Shown: positions 1 through 7,315, counted from the stretch's first letter. The stretch: 64,000 bases of DNA from Bradyrhizobium ivorense (GCF_900696085.1 NZ_CAADFC020000033.1:248001-312000); one strand, 5' to 3'. Numbers and translations: made by a program. The notes: generated by a model from the letters alone, not told the origin.

Positions 1-270
1 GCAGGCCCGCGCGGCGAAGCCGGACCGCCCGGCCAGTTGCCGTCGATCGACCAAGTGATGCCGTGGCTGCACATGATCTTCGACGCTTATGAAGACTACA
101 AGCGCACCAGGGAGCGCGAAGCCGCCGAGCAGGCCGAGCGCGACGCCATCGAACGCGCCGCGGCTGAGGCGATCGCCCTCGATGTCGACGCCGTCGACTT
201 CGAGGACGATGAAGATGACGACGACGATCGCAAGAAAAAGAAGAAGCACCGCAAGAAGGACAAGAAGTAG
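1..270 (+). CDS. Partial hypothetical protein with collagen-like stretch and acidic/Lys-rich tail
   Basis: The reading frame is open from the left edge to a TAG at 268-270, so only the C-terminal 89 residues are present. The first visible residues show a short Gly-X-Y pattern (GPRGEAGPPGQ). A hydrophobic/aromatic segment (MPWLHMIFDAYEDY) and a charged helical stretch follow. The end is a run of about 12 acidic residues and then a Lys/Arg-rich terminus. A TTG at 37 could be an internal start, but the open upstream frame argues for a longer protein. I do not recognise the family. The bipolar tail suggests a disordered, possibly nucleic-acid or partner-binding end, which is inference only. Confidence 0.5.
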   Translation, partial: AGPRGEAGPPGQLPSIDQVMPWLHMIFDAYEDYKRTREREAAEQAERDAIERAAAEAIALDVDAVDFEDDEDDDDDRKKKKKHRKKDKK

Positions 271-320
271 AATCTTCTCGTTCTCAGGGGTGATGGGATG
301 ATTTGCTCAACTTACTCGAT

Positions 321-461
321 GTCATCGCCCGGCCTGTGCGCAATTGCGCACATGGACCGGGCGATCCAGTATTCCAGAGACAGGCGTGCTTGAGCCGATA
401 GGCCGCGGCGTACTGGATCGCCCGGTCCATGTGCGCAATTGCGCACAGGCCGGGCGATGAC
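321..461. repeat. Perfect 51-bp inverted repeat with 39-bp spacer
   Basis: Arms at 321-371 and 411-461 are exact reverse complements. Each arm carries an internal palindrome (TGTGCGCAATTGCGCACA). A shorter diverged relative lies at about 24968-25069, sharing GTCATCGCCCGG and GATCCAGTA. It fills most of the gene-free stretch 271-554. Confidence 0.85.
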
Positions 462-554
462 AGCGGTGGATGAGGACAAAGCTTCACACCTCTCAGTTCG
501 GCAGGCTTGCCCTGTAGCCGAACCGCTTGATCAACATCGCGCCCGAACTCGCGT

Positions 555-782
555 TCACCGGTCCGCACCGGGATTGGCCGGAGGGGCGCATGGCGGCGCG
601 AGGCGAATGTGCTGGAAGACCCAGCGCATCGCGTAGTACCAGGCAATGCCGGCGAACGCCCCGCAGACCGACAGGATGATCACGTCGGTACTGTCGACTG
701 CGCCGCTCGACAACAGCATGCCGCCGGTCCAGAGAACGGCGAACGCGATCGAACCGAGGGTGAGCAGGACGGCAGACTTCAT
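555..782 (-). CDS. Small two-helix membrane protein
   Basis: This 75-residue protein has two hydrophobic segments, about residues 4-27 (LLTLGSIAFAVLWTGGMLL) and 33-54 (VIILSVCGAFAGIAWYYAM), followed by a short Pro-rich cytoplasmic-type tail. The ATG lies at 780-782. The ribosome-binding site is weak. It reads as an inner-membrane protein of unknown function. It stands alone between an intergenic inverted repeat and the DUF2277 gene. The hydrophobic organisation supports a real gene; no family name can be given. Confidence 0.6.
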   Translation of the reverse strand: MKSAVLLTLGSIAFAVLWTGGMLLSSGAVDSTDVIILSVCGAFAGIAWYYAMRWVFQHIRLAPPCAPPANPGADR

Positions 783-869
783 GGCAGCGCTCCGGTGCCG
801 GGGTGAAGGACAACCATGCCTGCCCCGGCGCCGCGATACCGTGAGCTACGTCACGGACGCCGCCGCGCC

Positions 870-1136
870 TCAGCCAAATCGCAGGCGCGAGCGTTCCTTG
901 GCCTTTTCCGCCTCGATCTCGCGATCGCGCGCCGGCGCCGTGGTCTGCAACGAGGTCAGAAGCCGTCGCGCCGCGTCGGAGACCTCGGCCACCGCAAGGT
1001 TGAACGCAGCCTCATTGGCCTGCGACGGCTTGTTGAAGCCGGACAGCTTGCGCACGAATTGCAGCGCCGAGGCGTGGATCTCGTCCTCGGTGGCGGGCGG
1101 CTCGAAGTTGAACAGCGTCTTGATGTTGCGGCACAT
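870..1136 (-). CDS. DUF2277 family protein
   Basis: The 88-residue product begins MCRNIKTLFNFEPPAT and continues with ALQFVRKLSGF and a conserved ANEAAF segment, the hallmark pattern of the DUF2277 family. Family members are short cytosolic proteins of about this length with no assigned function. The charged C-terminus (REIEAEKAKERSRLR) is typical. It appears monocistronic, convergent to nothing close, with a tandem palindromic repeat upstream at 1179-1290. Recognition is by motif recall; biochemical role unknown. Confidence 0.85.
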   Translation of the reverse strand: MCRNIKTLFNFEPPATEDEIHASALQFVRKLSGFNKPSQANEAAFNLAVAEVSDAARRLLTSLQTTAPARDREIEAEKAKERSRLRFG

Positions 1137-1178
1137 GATGAACTCCCTCGCGCCCGCCTGACCGGGGCGACTCTTTTA

Positions 1179-1290
1179 AGCGTGAGCATGATCTTTCCGG
1201 AAAACCGGCACCCACTTTTCCGGATCATACTCTAAGCGTGAGCATGATCTTTCCGGAAAACCGGTACCCACTTTTCCGGATCATGATCTA
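1179..1290. repeat. Tandem duplication of a 56-bp palindromic intergenic unit
   Basis: Two nearly identical units (1179-1234 and 1235-1290) each run from AGCGTGAGCATGATC to GGATCAT..TCTA and contain an internal inverted repeat around CCGGAAAACCGG / CTTTTCCGG. Diverged single copies occur near 34103-34156 and, inverted, near 51670-51717. Confidence 0.8.
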
Positions 1291-1369
1291 GGACGATCGG
1301 CTGCTGCAAAATACGACATCGTGGACTATTCTGGCAGCCTCATCGTCCAACGGCGGAGCGAGGTTCCCG

Positions 1370-1615
1370 ATGAGCCACGTGGTCTACAAGGTCGTCCAGC
1401 ACGACGGCGGCTGGGCCTATACCGTCAACGGGGTGTTTTCGGAACCATTTCCAACCCACGCTGCGGCGCTTGCCGCGGCGCGGCGCGCCGCCAACGAGCA
1501 ACGGGTCCCCGGCCGCACCGAGGCGATCCAGTACGAGACCTCCGACGGCAAGTGGTTGACCGAAACCGCCGCCGGCAATGATCGCCCGGAGACCGAGGTC
1601 GAGGACGGGCGCTAA
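1370..1615 (+). CDS. DUF2188-like small protein
   Basis: The 81-residue product MSHVVYKVVQHDGGWAYTVNG has the pattern of the DUF2188 family: a short beta-rich module with a central Ala-rich helix (HAAALAAARRAANEQ) and a C-terminal strand ending IQYETSDGKW. A GAGCGAGG ribosome-binding site precedes the ATG. Its last four bases overlap the 3' end of the convergent regulator gene. Function is unknown; the fold resembles small proteins that may bind ligands or DNA, but I infer nothing more. Confidence 0.75.
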   Translation: MSHVVYKVVQHDGGWAYTVNGVFSEPFPTHAAALAAARRAANEQRVPGRTEAIQYETSDGKWLTETAAGNDRPETEVEDGR

Positions 1616-2301
1616 AACGGAACCTGCACTCCGAGCCGATCGAAGAAGGCGCGGCCTCGGTCCGTGATCCGCAACGCGCGAGGAATGCGGTGCGGCGCAA
1701 CGCAGCGCGTATCGAGCAGTCGCGCCAGCACCGCGTTGGCGAACGGACCGGCGAGATGCGGCACGCGCTCGGTCCAGTCGTTGCAGAGCCGAAGTTGTGG
1801 CTGCTGCGCGGGATCGAACTCGATCGCTTCGGCGCGGCACCAGGCCAGCCCCTGTTCGGTGACATGACCGCCGCGGCCGTCGATCGCGACCAGCCGGCGG
1901 CGGATCAGTGCGTTGGACAACAGCACGCCGAGCTGGCCCGCCAGGTGATGATAGCAGGTCCGCGATTTCCTGAGCTGCTCGGCCGGCAGCGCCCGCTTGC
2001 GCGCGCCGTGGCTCTTCGCCGCAAGGTCGACCAGGTTCTCGATCAGCGCCGCGACGTCGTCGTCCCTGATCCGGTAGTAGCGGAACCTGCCCTGCGCCCA
2101 GACCGAGAGCACGCGCGCATCGACCAGCTTCTGCAGATGTGCGCTCGCGCTCTGCGGCGAGATGCCGGCGACCGCGGCAAGCTCGCCCGCCGGCAACGCC
2201 TTGCCGTCGGCCAGCGCGCTGACCATCGCTTCCCGGATCGGGTCGCCCAAGGCTTCGGCGATCCGCGAAAATCCGGTCTGCACGGATTGGTGCGTTTCCA
2301 T
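1612..2301 (-). CDS. ArsR-family winged-helix transcriptional regulator
   Basis: The product is 229 residues from the ATG at 2301, preceded by GGTGGAGG; a GTG at 2328 would add nine residues. The N-terminal 90 residues are an ArsR-type winged helix: helices around ALGDPIREAMVSAL, a recognition region ISPQSASAHLQKL, and a wing QGRFRYYRIRDDDV. The roughly 130-residue C-terminal extension has no recognised metal motif and holds a second helical region ending AFFDRLGVQVPF. It is divergent from the NTF2-like gene at 2437, with an inverted repeat between them that could be its operator. Effector unknown. Confidence 0.85.
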   Translation of the reverse strand: METHQSVQTGFSRIAEALGDPIREAMVSALADGKALPAGELAAVAGISPQSASAHLQKLVDARVLSVWAQGRFRYYRIRDDDVAALIENLVDLAAKSHGARKRALPAEQLRKSRTCYHHLAGQLGVLLSNALIRRRLVAIDGRGGHVTEQGLAWCRAEAIEFDPAQQPQLRLCNDWTERVPHLAGPFANAVLARLLDTRCVAPHRIPRALRITDRGRAFFDRLGVQVPF

Positions 2302-2357
2302 CGCATCGGCCTCCACCGCAAACGGCACTCAACGTATATGGGATGCCGCGAAACTCA

Positions 2358-2375
2358 TTTCAGATTTTCCTGAAA
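2358..2375. promoter_or_regulatory. Candidate operator in divergent ArsR / NTF2 promoter region
   Basis: A 6-bp inverted repeat TTTCAG-N6-CTGAAA sits between the divergent regulator and NTF2-like genes, where an autoregulatory ArsR operator is expected. Assignment is by position and symmetry only. Confidence 0.4.
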
Positions 2376-2436
2376 CATCGGCGCCGCGCCATCGGCTGAG
2401 ATCGCCCCAGGTCCAACACAAGGATAGGGAACAAGC

Positions 2437-2838
2437 ATGACGGCAAACCACCACGACTCAGAACGTATCTACAGGCTCTGGGACGAAGCCCTCGGCAACA
2501 AGGATCTCGAAGCGGCGCTCGCACTCTATGCGCCGGACGCCTCGATCGAGAGCCCGCTGGTTCAGCACCTGATGCAGACCAATGAAGGCATCGTCCGCGG
2601 CACGGAGGCGCTGCGCGTCTTCATCACGCGCGTGTTCCAGACCAATCCGCCGCAGCGCAGGCGCTTCAAGCAGGGTTTTTTCAGCGACGGCCGGATCCTC
2701 ACCTGGGAATATCCGCGCCAGTCGCCGGATGGCGATCAGATGGACCTCGTCGAGGTCATGGAGATCGCGGATGGCCTGATCCAGCGCCACCGCGTCTATT
2801 GGGGGTGGTACGCGCTCAACATATTGAGGCAGAGCTAG
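2437..2838 (+). CDS. NTF2-like / SnoaL-like domain protein
   Basis: This 133-residue protein fits the NTF2-like alpha+beta barrel pattern: an N-terminal helix (YRLWDEALGNKDLEAALALYAPDASIESP), a central region with GTEALRVFITRVF, then beta strands (GFFSDGRILTWEYPR, DLVEVMEIADGLIQRHRVYWGWYAL). Such proteins are small hydrolases, isomerases or ligand binders. Divergent pairing with the ArsR-type gene suggests that regulator controls it. Substrate cannot be deduced. Confidence 0.8.
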   Translation: MTANHHDSERIYRLWDEALGNKDLEAALALYAPDASIESPLVQHLMQTNEGIVRGTEALRVFITRVFQTNPPQRRRFKQGFFSDGRILTWEYPRQSPDGDQMDLVEVMEIADGLIQRHRVYWGWYALNILRQS

Positions 2839-2937
2839 ACAATTCTCCACGGCGTCCCTCTCGGACGGTTTGTCCTGTCATGCTAGGCTTGCGCCCAAGC
2901 GGCTGGACAAACGTGCCGCGCCCAGGGAGAACGCACC

Positions 2938-3999
2938 ATGATCCGTTTGTGCGCGGCGCTGTTGGCCGCCCTCATCTCGATTTCGGTACCGGCCATGGCT
3001 GCAGACTATCCCGCGCCGCAAGACGGCGAGTGGATCGCGAAGGATTTCAAGTTCCACTCGGGCGAGGTGATGCCGGAACTGCGGCTGCACTACACCACGG
3101 TGGGCGCGCCGACCGGACAGCCGGTGCTGGTGCTGCATGGCTCCGGCGGCTCGGCCGCGAGCATGCTGACGCCGACCTTCGCCGGCGAACTGTTCGGGCC
3201 CGGCCAGCCGCTCGACGCCACGAAATATTTCATCATCATCCCCGACGGCATCGGGCACGGCAAATCGTCGAAGCCGTCGGACGCGATGCGAACCAGCTTT
3301 CCGAAATACGACTACAACGACATGGTCGACGCGCAGTACCGGCTCGTCACCGAAGGCCTCAACATCAAGCACCTGCGCCTGGTGATCGGCAACTCGATGG
3401 GCGGCATGCACACCTGGATCTGGGGCGTGCGCTATCCGCAGACGATGGACGTGCTGGTGCCGATGGCCTCGCAGCCGACCGCGATGGCGGCGCGCAACTG
3501 GATGCTGCGGCGGATGATGCTGGAGACGATCCGCAACGATCCCGACTACAAGGGCGGCAACTACACGAGCCAGCCGCGGATGATGAAATACGCCATCTCC
3601 GCCTACCGTTTTGCCAGCGCCGGCGGCACGCTTGGCTATCAGACGCTGGCGCCATCAGCGCCGCAGGCCGACAAGATGGTGGACGAGCAACTGGCGCTGC
3701 CGGTTACCGCCGATGCCAACGACTATGTCTATCAATGGGAGGCCTCGCACGATTACGACCCATCCGCCGGCATGGAGAAGATCGAGGCCACCTTGCTTGC
3801 GATCAACGCCGCCGACGATGAGCGCAATCCGCCGGAAACCGGCGTCACCGAGGCTGCGGTGAAGCGGATCAAGCACGGCAATATCTACCTGATCCCGGCG
3901 AGCACCGAGACGCGCGGCCACCTCACCACCGGCAATGCCAAGTTCTACGTCAGGCAATTGCAGGAATTGCTGCAGACGGCACCGCAACGCACGATGTAG
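2938..3999 (+). CDS. Secreted alpha/beta-fold hydrolase (homoserine acetyltransferase-like)
   Basis: The 353-residue protein starts with a signal peptide (hydrophobic LCAALLAALISISVPAMA, cleavage near AMA-AD). It then shows an alpha/beta-hydrolase core with the oxyanion-side HGSGGSA motif near residue 68 and the nucleophile elbow GNSMGGMH near residue 156. A late His in TRGHLTTG is a plausible catalytic histidine. The family resembles MetX-type acyltransferases but is exported, so esterase or hydrolase activity in the periplasm is more likely than amino-acid biosynthesis. It stands alone. Substrate unknown. Confidence 0.85.
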   Translation: MIRLCAALLAALISISVPAMAADYPAPQDGEWIAKDFKFHSGEVMPELRLHYTTVGAPTGQPVLVLHGSGGSAASMLTPTFAGELFGPGQPLDATKYFIIIPDGIGHGKSSKPSDAMRTSFPKYDYNDMVDAQYRLVTEGLNIKHLRLVIGNSMGGMHTWIWGVRYPQTMDVLVPMASQPTAMAARNWMLRRMMLETIRNDPDYKGGNYTSQPRMMKYAISAYRFASAGGTLGYQTLAPSAPQADKMVDEQLALPVTADANDYVYQWEASHDYDPSAGMEKIEATLLAINAADDERNPPETGVTEAAVKRIKHGNIYLIPASTETRGHLTTGNAKFYVRQLQELLQTAPQRTM

Positions 4000-4227
4000 C
4001 GGCAAGCGGAAGCGTGCGATGTCGCAAGCTTGGAGAGAATGACGCTGCCATCTCCGTCATCCTGACTGGAGGACGACATCTTGCACCGCATCAAACCGCG
4101 CTGCGCGGCGCCGCTGATTCTTTGAGCATGCATCCGTTGCGCGGTTCGTGTCCAATCACGCCAACAACGGGATTCGCGCGCACCACACACCGCGCGAATG
4201 ATCCGATACGTCACGTGGAGGAACGGA

Positions 4228-4578
4228 ATGCGAAGGCTGACGCATGTCGCGCTGCTCGCGTGGCTCTCCATGGCAGGCGCCGCGCTCGGTTTCGACAACG
4301 GGCAATACGAGAACGTGCCGCCCGAGATTCGCGCCTGGTTCAAGAGCGTGATGGCACCGAACGGCGTGCCCTGCTGCGACATCTCCGACGGCCATCGCAC
4401 CAGCTACGATGTTCGGAACGGCGCCTATTGGGTGCCGATCGAGGGGGAATGGATGATGGTGCCGGAGCGCGCCATCATCCGCGACCGCGGCAATCCCGTC
4501 GGCGAGGCCGTGGTGTGGTACGTGCATCACGGTGGCGGCATCATCATCAGCTGCTTCGTTCCCGCCGATGCAGTGTAG
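4228..4578 (+). CDS. Secreted hypothetical protein with Cys pair
   Basis: The start is the ATG at 4228, preceded by a strong GGAGGAA; an in-frame ATG at 4198 is less likely. The 116-residue product has a signal peptide (LTHVALLAWLSMAGAALG) and a mature domain with a CC pair (GVPCCDISDGHR), a Trp/Met-rich strand (EGEWMMVPERAIIRDRGNP) and a C-terminal Cys (IISCFVP). It looks like a small periplasmic protein, possibly disulfide bonded. I do not know its function. Confidence 0.75.
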   Translation: MRRLTHVALLAWLSMAGAALGFDNGQYENVPPEIRAWFKSVMAPNGVPCCDISDGHRTSYDVRNGAYWVPIEGEWMMVPERAIIRDRGNPVGEAVVWYVHHGGGIIISCFVPADAV

Positions 4579-4674
4579 CCGGCATGAAATCGATCGCGGC
4601 AGACGCCCGGCTTCGACGCGACACGACGTCGCCTCCCGCGGTTTTGAAGCGATACGGTCTGTTAACCTTACTTC

Positions 4675-4689
4675 TTAACCAATAATTAA
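4675..4689. promoter_or_regulatory. CtrA-like box TTAA-N7-TTAA
   Basis: TTAACCAATAATTAA matches the TTAA-N7-TTAA core of CtrA sites in alphaproteobacteria. A further TTAACC lies at 4662 and another at 4742. The cluster is 74-101 bp upstream of the secreted-protein gene at 4763. Binding is inferred from the consensus only. Confidence 0.45.
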
Positions 4690-4762
4690 GGATGGGTTTG
4701 CGGGCGTTACGGAGCACGGCTTAGCGTCGCACAATGCTCCGTTAACCGAGTTGGTGCGTGCT

Positions 4763-5179
4763 ATGGCGTATCGAACCTTGCTGGCTGCGTCGCTCGGCGT
4801 TGCAGCGCTGCTGCTTGCTCCCTCGACCGAAAGCTTCGCCAGATCGGGATCGGCAGCGCCGCGCGGCGCCTCCGCACCATCGGCGCGTCCGGTTCATCCG
4901 GCCTTCCGCCATCACGGCCGCGGCGTCAGCACGTTCTGGCCGGGCTATGTTTATGACTACGCGCCATATAGCAGCGAGCCGCTGGCCCAGGCCGCGCCGG
5001 CAATCCCGAACGACGTCCGCTACACCTACACCTATGACGTCCCCTGGGACTGGGCCCATCGCTATCCGCCGGCCGTGGTGCCGTCGGATCGCCCGTATGT
5101 GTCGAGCTGCCCGACCGAGAGCGTCACCGTCCCCGGACGCGGCGGCGACCGCACCGTCAACATCACCCGCTGCTACTAA
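4763..5179 (+). CDS. Secreted hypothetical protein
   Basis: The 138-residue product from ATG 4763 (a TTG at 4751 would add four residues) has a signal peptide (YRTLLAASLGVAALLLAPSTESFA). The mature part is low-complexity and Ser/Ala/Pro-rich, then Tyr/Pro-rich (VYDYAPYSSEP, YTYTYDVPWDW), and ends with a conserved-looking Cys-containing module (SSCPTESVTVPGRGGDRTVNITRCY). The last module could form a disulfide. It sits downstream of a CtrA-like box, hinting at cell-cycle control. Function unknown. Confidence 0.7.
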   Translation: MAYRTLLAASLGVAALLLAPSTESFARSGSAAPRGASAPSARPVHPAFRHHGRGVSTFWPGYVYDYAPYSSEPLAQAAPAIPNDVRYTYTYDVPWDWAHRYPPAVVPSDRPYVSSCPTESVTVPGRGGDRTVNITRCY

Positions 5180-5317
5180 AGCGCGACGAAATTAGGTTGA
5201 GCTTGAGCGCCATGGGAGGGTTCACTTCTCCCTTGGTAGAGGTCGGGGCGCACCGCCGAGACTGTCGGAACTGACCCGTAGCTGAATAGGGCTTTGGCCA
5301 TCCGCACTGAAATTTTC

Positions 5318-5340
5318 ATTGACCGAACGGTTCGGTCAAT
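5318..5340. promoter_or_regulatory. TetR-type operator palindrome
   Basis: A perfect 23-bp palindrome (11-bp arms around one base; core TTGACCGAACGGTTCGGTCA) lies 68 bp upstream of the aldolase ATG. GACCG-type dyads of this form are typical TetR-family operators. No TetR gene is in the neighbourhood, so the regulator would act in trans. Confidence 0.6.
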
Positions 5341-5408
5341 GGCAAACTTCCGCCGGAACTGAAGAGGCGTGCCTTAACCCAACGTGGAAACACAGAAGGG
5401 GACTTCAG

Positions 5409-6146
5409 ATGTCGGAACCAGCGCGCAATGTGCGAACTACGTTCATCTGCACAATCCCTTCAGCAATCGTCACGCAAGCCTTGGCGCAGGCAGGTGCAGA
5501 CGTCGTCGTAATCGATCAGGAGCACGGAGCAATTGGCCCCGAACACCTCCACGCAATGATTGCGTCTACAGCTGGTACGAAATGCCGTCCCATCGTGAGG
5601 GTCGGCAAGGCCGATGAGGCCATGGTGAAGCTGGCTCTCGACATGGGGGCCGCAGGGATCGCGTTTCCGCTGGTGAACACCGCGCAAGAGGCGGCAGAAT
5701 GCGTAGCGATGACACGCTATCCACCCCGGGGCAGGCGTGGCTTCGGCCCTTTTATCGGCCATTCCAGATGGGGAGTATCGTTCGAAGATTATTTGGCCAA
5801 AGTTGGGGGCACAATTATTTGCAACATAATCGTCGAAACCAAGTCAGCCATCGACAACATCGAGGAAATTTGCGCGGTTGAGGGCATCAACGCCTTGATC
5901 CTCGCGCCGCATGATCTTTCCGTTGATCTCGGATGCCCCGGCCAGTTCGACACCCCGGAATTCTTGAAGGCCGTTGAACGGTTCGAACGAGCTACGACGG
6001 CAGCCAAAGTGGCGAAGAGCGCCGTCGCCACGACGGAAGAGCAAGTCCAGTCCGCCATTGCACGCGGCTATGCGAATGTGATGATGGGTTGGGACGTTTT
6101 GATGCTCAAGAATGCCGCTGCAAATGCAATCAGCTGGATAAAATAA
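5409..6146 (+). CDS. HpcH/HpaI-family aldolase / citrate lyase-like protein
   Basis: The start is ATG 5409, preceded by AAGGGGA. The 245-residue product has the class II pyruvate-aldolase TIM-barrel motifs: DQEHGAI near residue 36 (catalytic His region), VRVGKADEAMVK near residue 61, a metal-ligand Glu in IIVETKSA, and LAPHDLSVDLG carrying the second acidic metal ligand. Family members cleave or condense 2-keto-3-deoxy acids with Mg2+ or Mn2+. Its DNA is visibly more AT-rich than its neighbours and codon choice is less biased, suggesting transfer. A TetR-like palindrome precedes it. The exact substrate is not deducible. Confidence 0.85.
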   Translation: MSEPARNVRTTFICTIPSAIVTQALAQAGADVVVIDQEHGAIGPEHLHAMIASTAGTKCRPIVRVGKADEAMVKLALDMGAAGIAFPLVNTAQEAAECVAMTRYPPRGRRGFGPFIGHSRWGVSFEDYLAKVGGTIICNIIVETKSAIDNIEEICAVEGINALILAPHDLSVDLGCPGQFDTPEFLKAVERFERATTAAKVAKSAVATTEEQVQSAIARGYANVMMGWDVLMLKNAAANAISWIK

Positions 6147-6244
6147 TCTCCGTTCTAGGAGGCAGTCACACGGCGCCGCTAGGTTTACGGCCAAAATTCA
6201 TCACGCGTTGAAGCGCCGGAAACGCGTTCGATCGCGGAAAGAAA

Positions 6245-6280
6245 AGAGGCCGCCCACAATGGACGGCCTCTCTCCATTTT
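6245..6280. terminator. Bidirectional hairpin between aldolase and bfr
   Basis: AGAGGCCG pairs with CGGCCTCT, extended by two inner pairs past one mismatch around a 5-nt loop. It is followed by TCTCCATTTT on the plus strand and preceded by A-rich sequence for the minus strand. It sits between the convergent aldolase and bfr genes. Confidence 0.65.
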
Positions 6281-6311
6281 AAGGGATAATCTCCGATAGC
6301 CCTGCCGCCGC

Positions 6312-6800
6312 TCAGGACTCCTCGCCCTTGAGATGGCCGACGTGCTTCTGGGTGTAGAGCTCGAGCCCGATGCGCTTGATCAAATCAAGCTGGGTCTCGA
6401 GGAAGTCGATGTGGTCTTCCTCGTCCTTCATCAGCTGCTCGAACAGGTCGCGGCTGACATAGTCCTTGACGCCGTGGCAGTAGGTCGCCGCCTCCTGGTA
6501 CAGCGTGCGCGCGCCGATCTCGGAGGCGAGGTCGCAATCGATGATCTCCTTGACGTCCTGGCCGATCTTGAGCGGGTCCAGCACCTGCAGGTTCGGAAAA
6601 CCGTCGAGGAACAGGATGCGGTCGACGAACTTGTCGGCGTGCTCCATCTCCTCGATGGATTCCTTGCGCCAAACCTTGGCCATCTCGAGCAGGCCCCAGT
6701 TGTTCAGCATCCGGTAGTGCAGCCAGTACTGATTGATGGCGGTCAGTTCGCTGCGCAGCCCCTTGTTCAAATAGTCGATGACCTTCGGGTCGCCTTGCAT
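6312..6800 (-). CDS. bfr: Bacterioferritin
   Basis: Starting at ATG 6800 (MQGDPKVIDYLN, with GTGGAG upstream), the 162-residue protein matches bacterioferritin throughout. Ferroxidase-centre residues Glu18, Glu51, His54 and the later Glu/His pair in DEEDHIDF are present, as is Met52, the haem axial ligand. It forms the 24-subunit cytoplasmic iron-storage shell with haem at subunit interfaces. The upstream gene on the same strand is bfd, which releases the iron. A perfect ICE-like box at 6844-6862 lies just upstream of the start, so Irr control is likely. Confidence 0.96.
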   Translation of the reverse strand: MQGDPKVIDYLNKGLRSELTAINQYWLHYRMLNNWGLLEMAKVWRKESIEEMEHADKFVDRILFLDGFPNLQVLDPLKIGQDVKEIIDCDLASEIGARTLYQEAATYCHGVKDYVSRDLFEQLMKDEEDHIDFLETQLDLIKRIGLELYTQKHVGHLKGEES

Positions 6801-6843
6801 GATCCACTCCACCTGTCGCCGGCCAAAATCAGCCGAGATCTCA

Positions 6844-6862
6844 ATTTAGAATGCTTCTAAAT
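6844..6862. promoter_or_regulatory. Iron control element (ICE)-like box upstream of bfr
   Basis: ATTTAGAATGCTTCTAAAT has perfect 8-bp arms around a 3-bp centre and matches the ICE motif (TTTAGAA-N3-TTCTAAA) recognised by Irr in Bradyrhizobium and relatives. It lies 44 bp upstream of the bfr start codon. Confidence 0.75.
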
Positions 6863-6929
6863 CAGATTGCGGGCAAGGGCAACCCTTCGCAAAAGCGCAC
6901 GCGGACCGGATTTTGTGGATTTCAGGGGA

Positions 6930-7202
6930 TCAGCAGGCGGCGAGCGCGAATTCGGCCGGCTCGGCGTCTTCGTTGGCGGCCTTCGGATGGGCGGCGTGCG
7001 GACAACCGGCACAGCAGGCCTTGGCGCAAGGTCCCAGCGCCTCGTCGATGATGGCCTTGATCGTGCGCGCGCAGCGGCCGCATTCGGCGCTGCAGCCGAG
7101 GCAACCGTAGACTTGCTTGGCGTTGCGGGTCACGGGACCGCCGGCACTTACGGCATTGCGGACATCGTGGTCGCTGAGGACGTTGCAGGAACAGACAATC
7201 AT
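6930..7202 (-). CDS. bfd: Bacterioferritin-associated ferredoxin
   Basis: The start at 7202 gives a 90-residue protein beginning MIVCSCNVLSD, the canonical Bfd N-terminus. The four [2Fe-2S] ligands are Cys4, Cys6, Cys34 and Cys37 (CLGC). Bfd donates electrons to the haem of bacterioferritin to release stored iron. Here about 30 residues follow the domain, with four further cysteines (PCAKACCAGCPHA) and an acidic end; ordinary Bfd is about 60-70 residues. It precedes bfr on the same strand, and an imperfect ICE-like box at 7316-7334 lies upstream. Confidence 0.93.
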   Translation of the reverse strand: MIVCSCNVLSDHDVRNAVSAGGPVTRNAKQVYGCLGCSAECGRCARTIKAIIDEALGPCAKACCAGCPHAAHPKAANEDAEPAEFALAAC

Positions 7203-7315
7203 CAGAATTCGGCTGGTCGGTCGGTGATGCTGACCATTATCGATATTGTCCGCCCCGCCCGGACGCAAAGGGAAAAAGCGCTTTTTGAAGCAATTCCAAA
7301 CTGATGCAGGATTCA

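Noticed and set aside
4198..4227. Earlier ATG of the secreted protein at 4228
   Set aside because: The strong GGAGGAA ribosome-binding site is placed for the ATG at 4228, and the signal peptide starts there.
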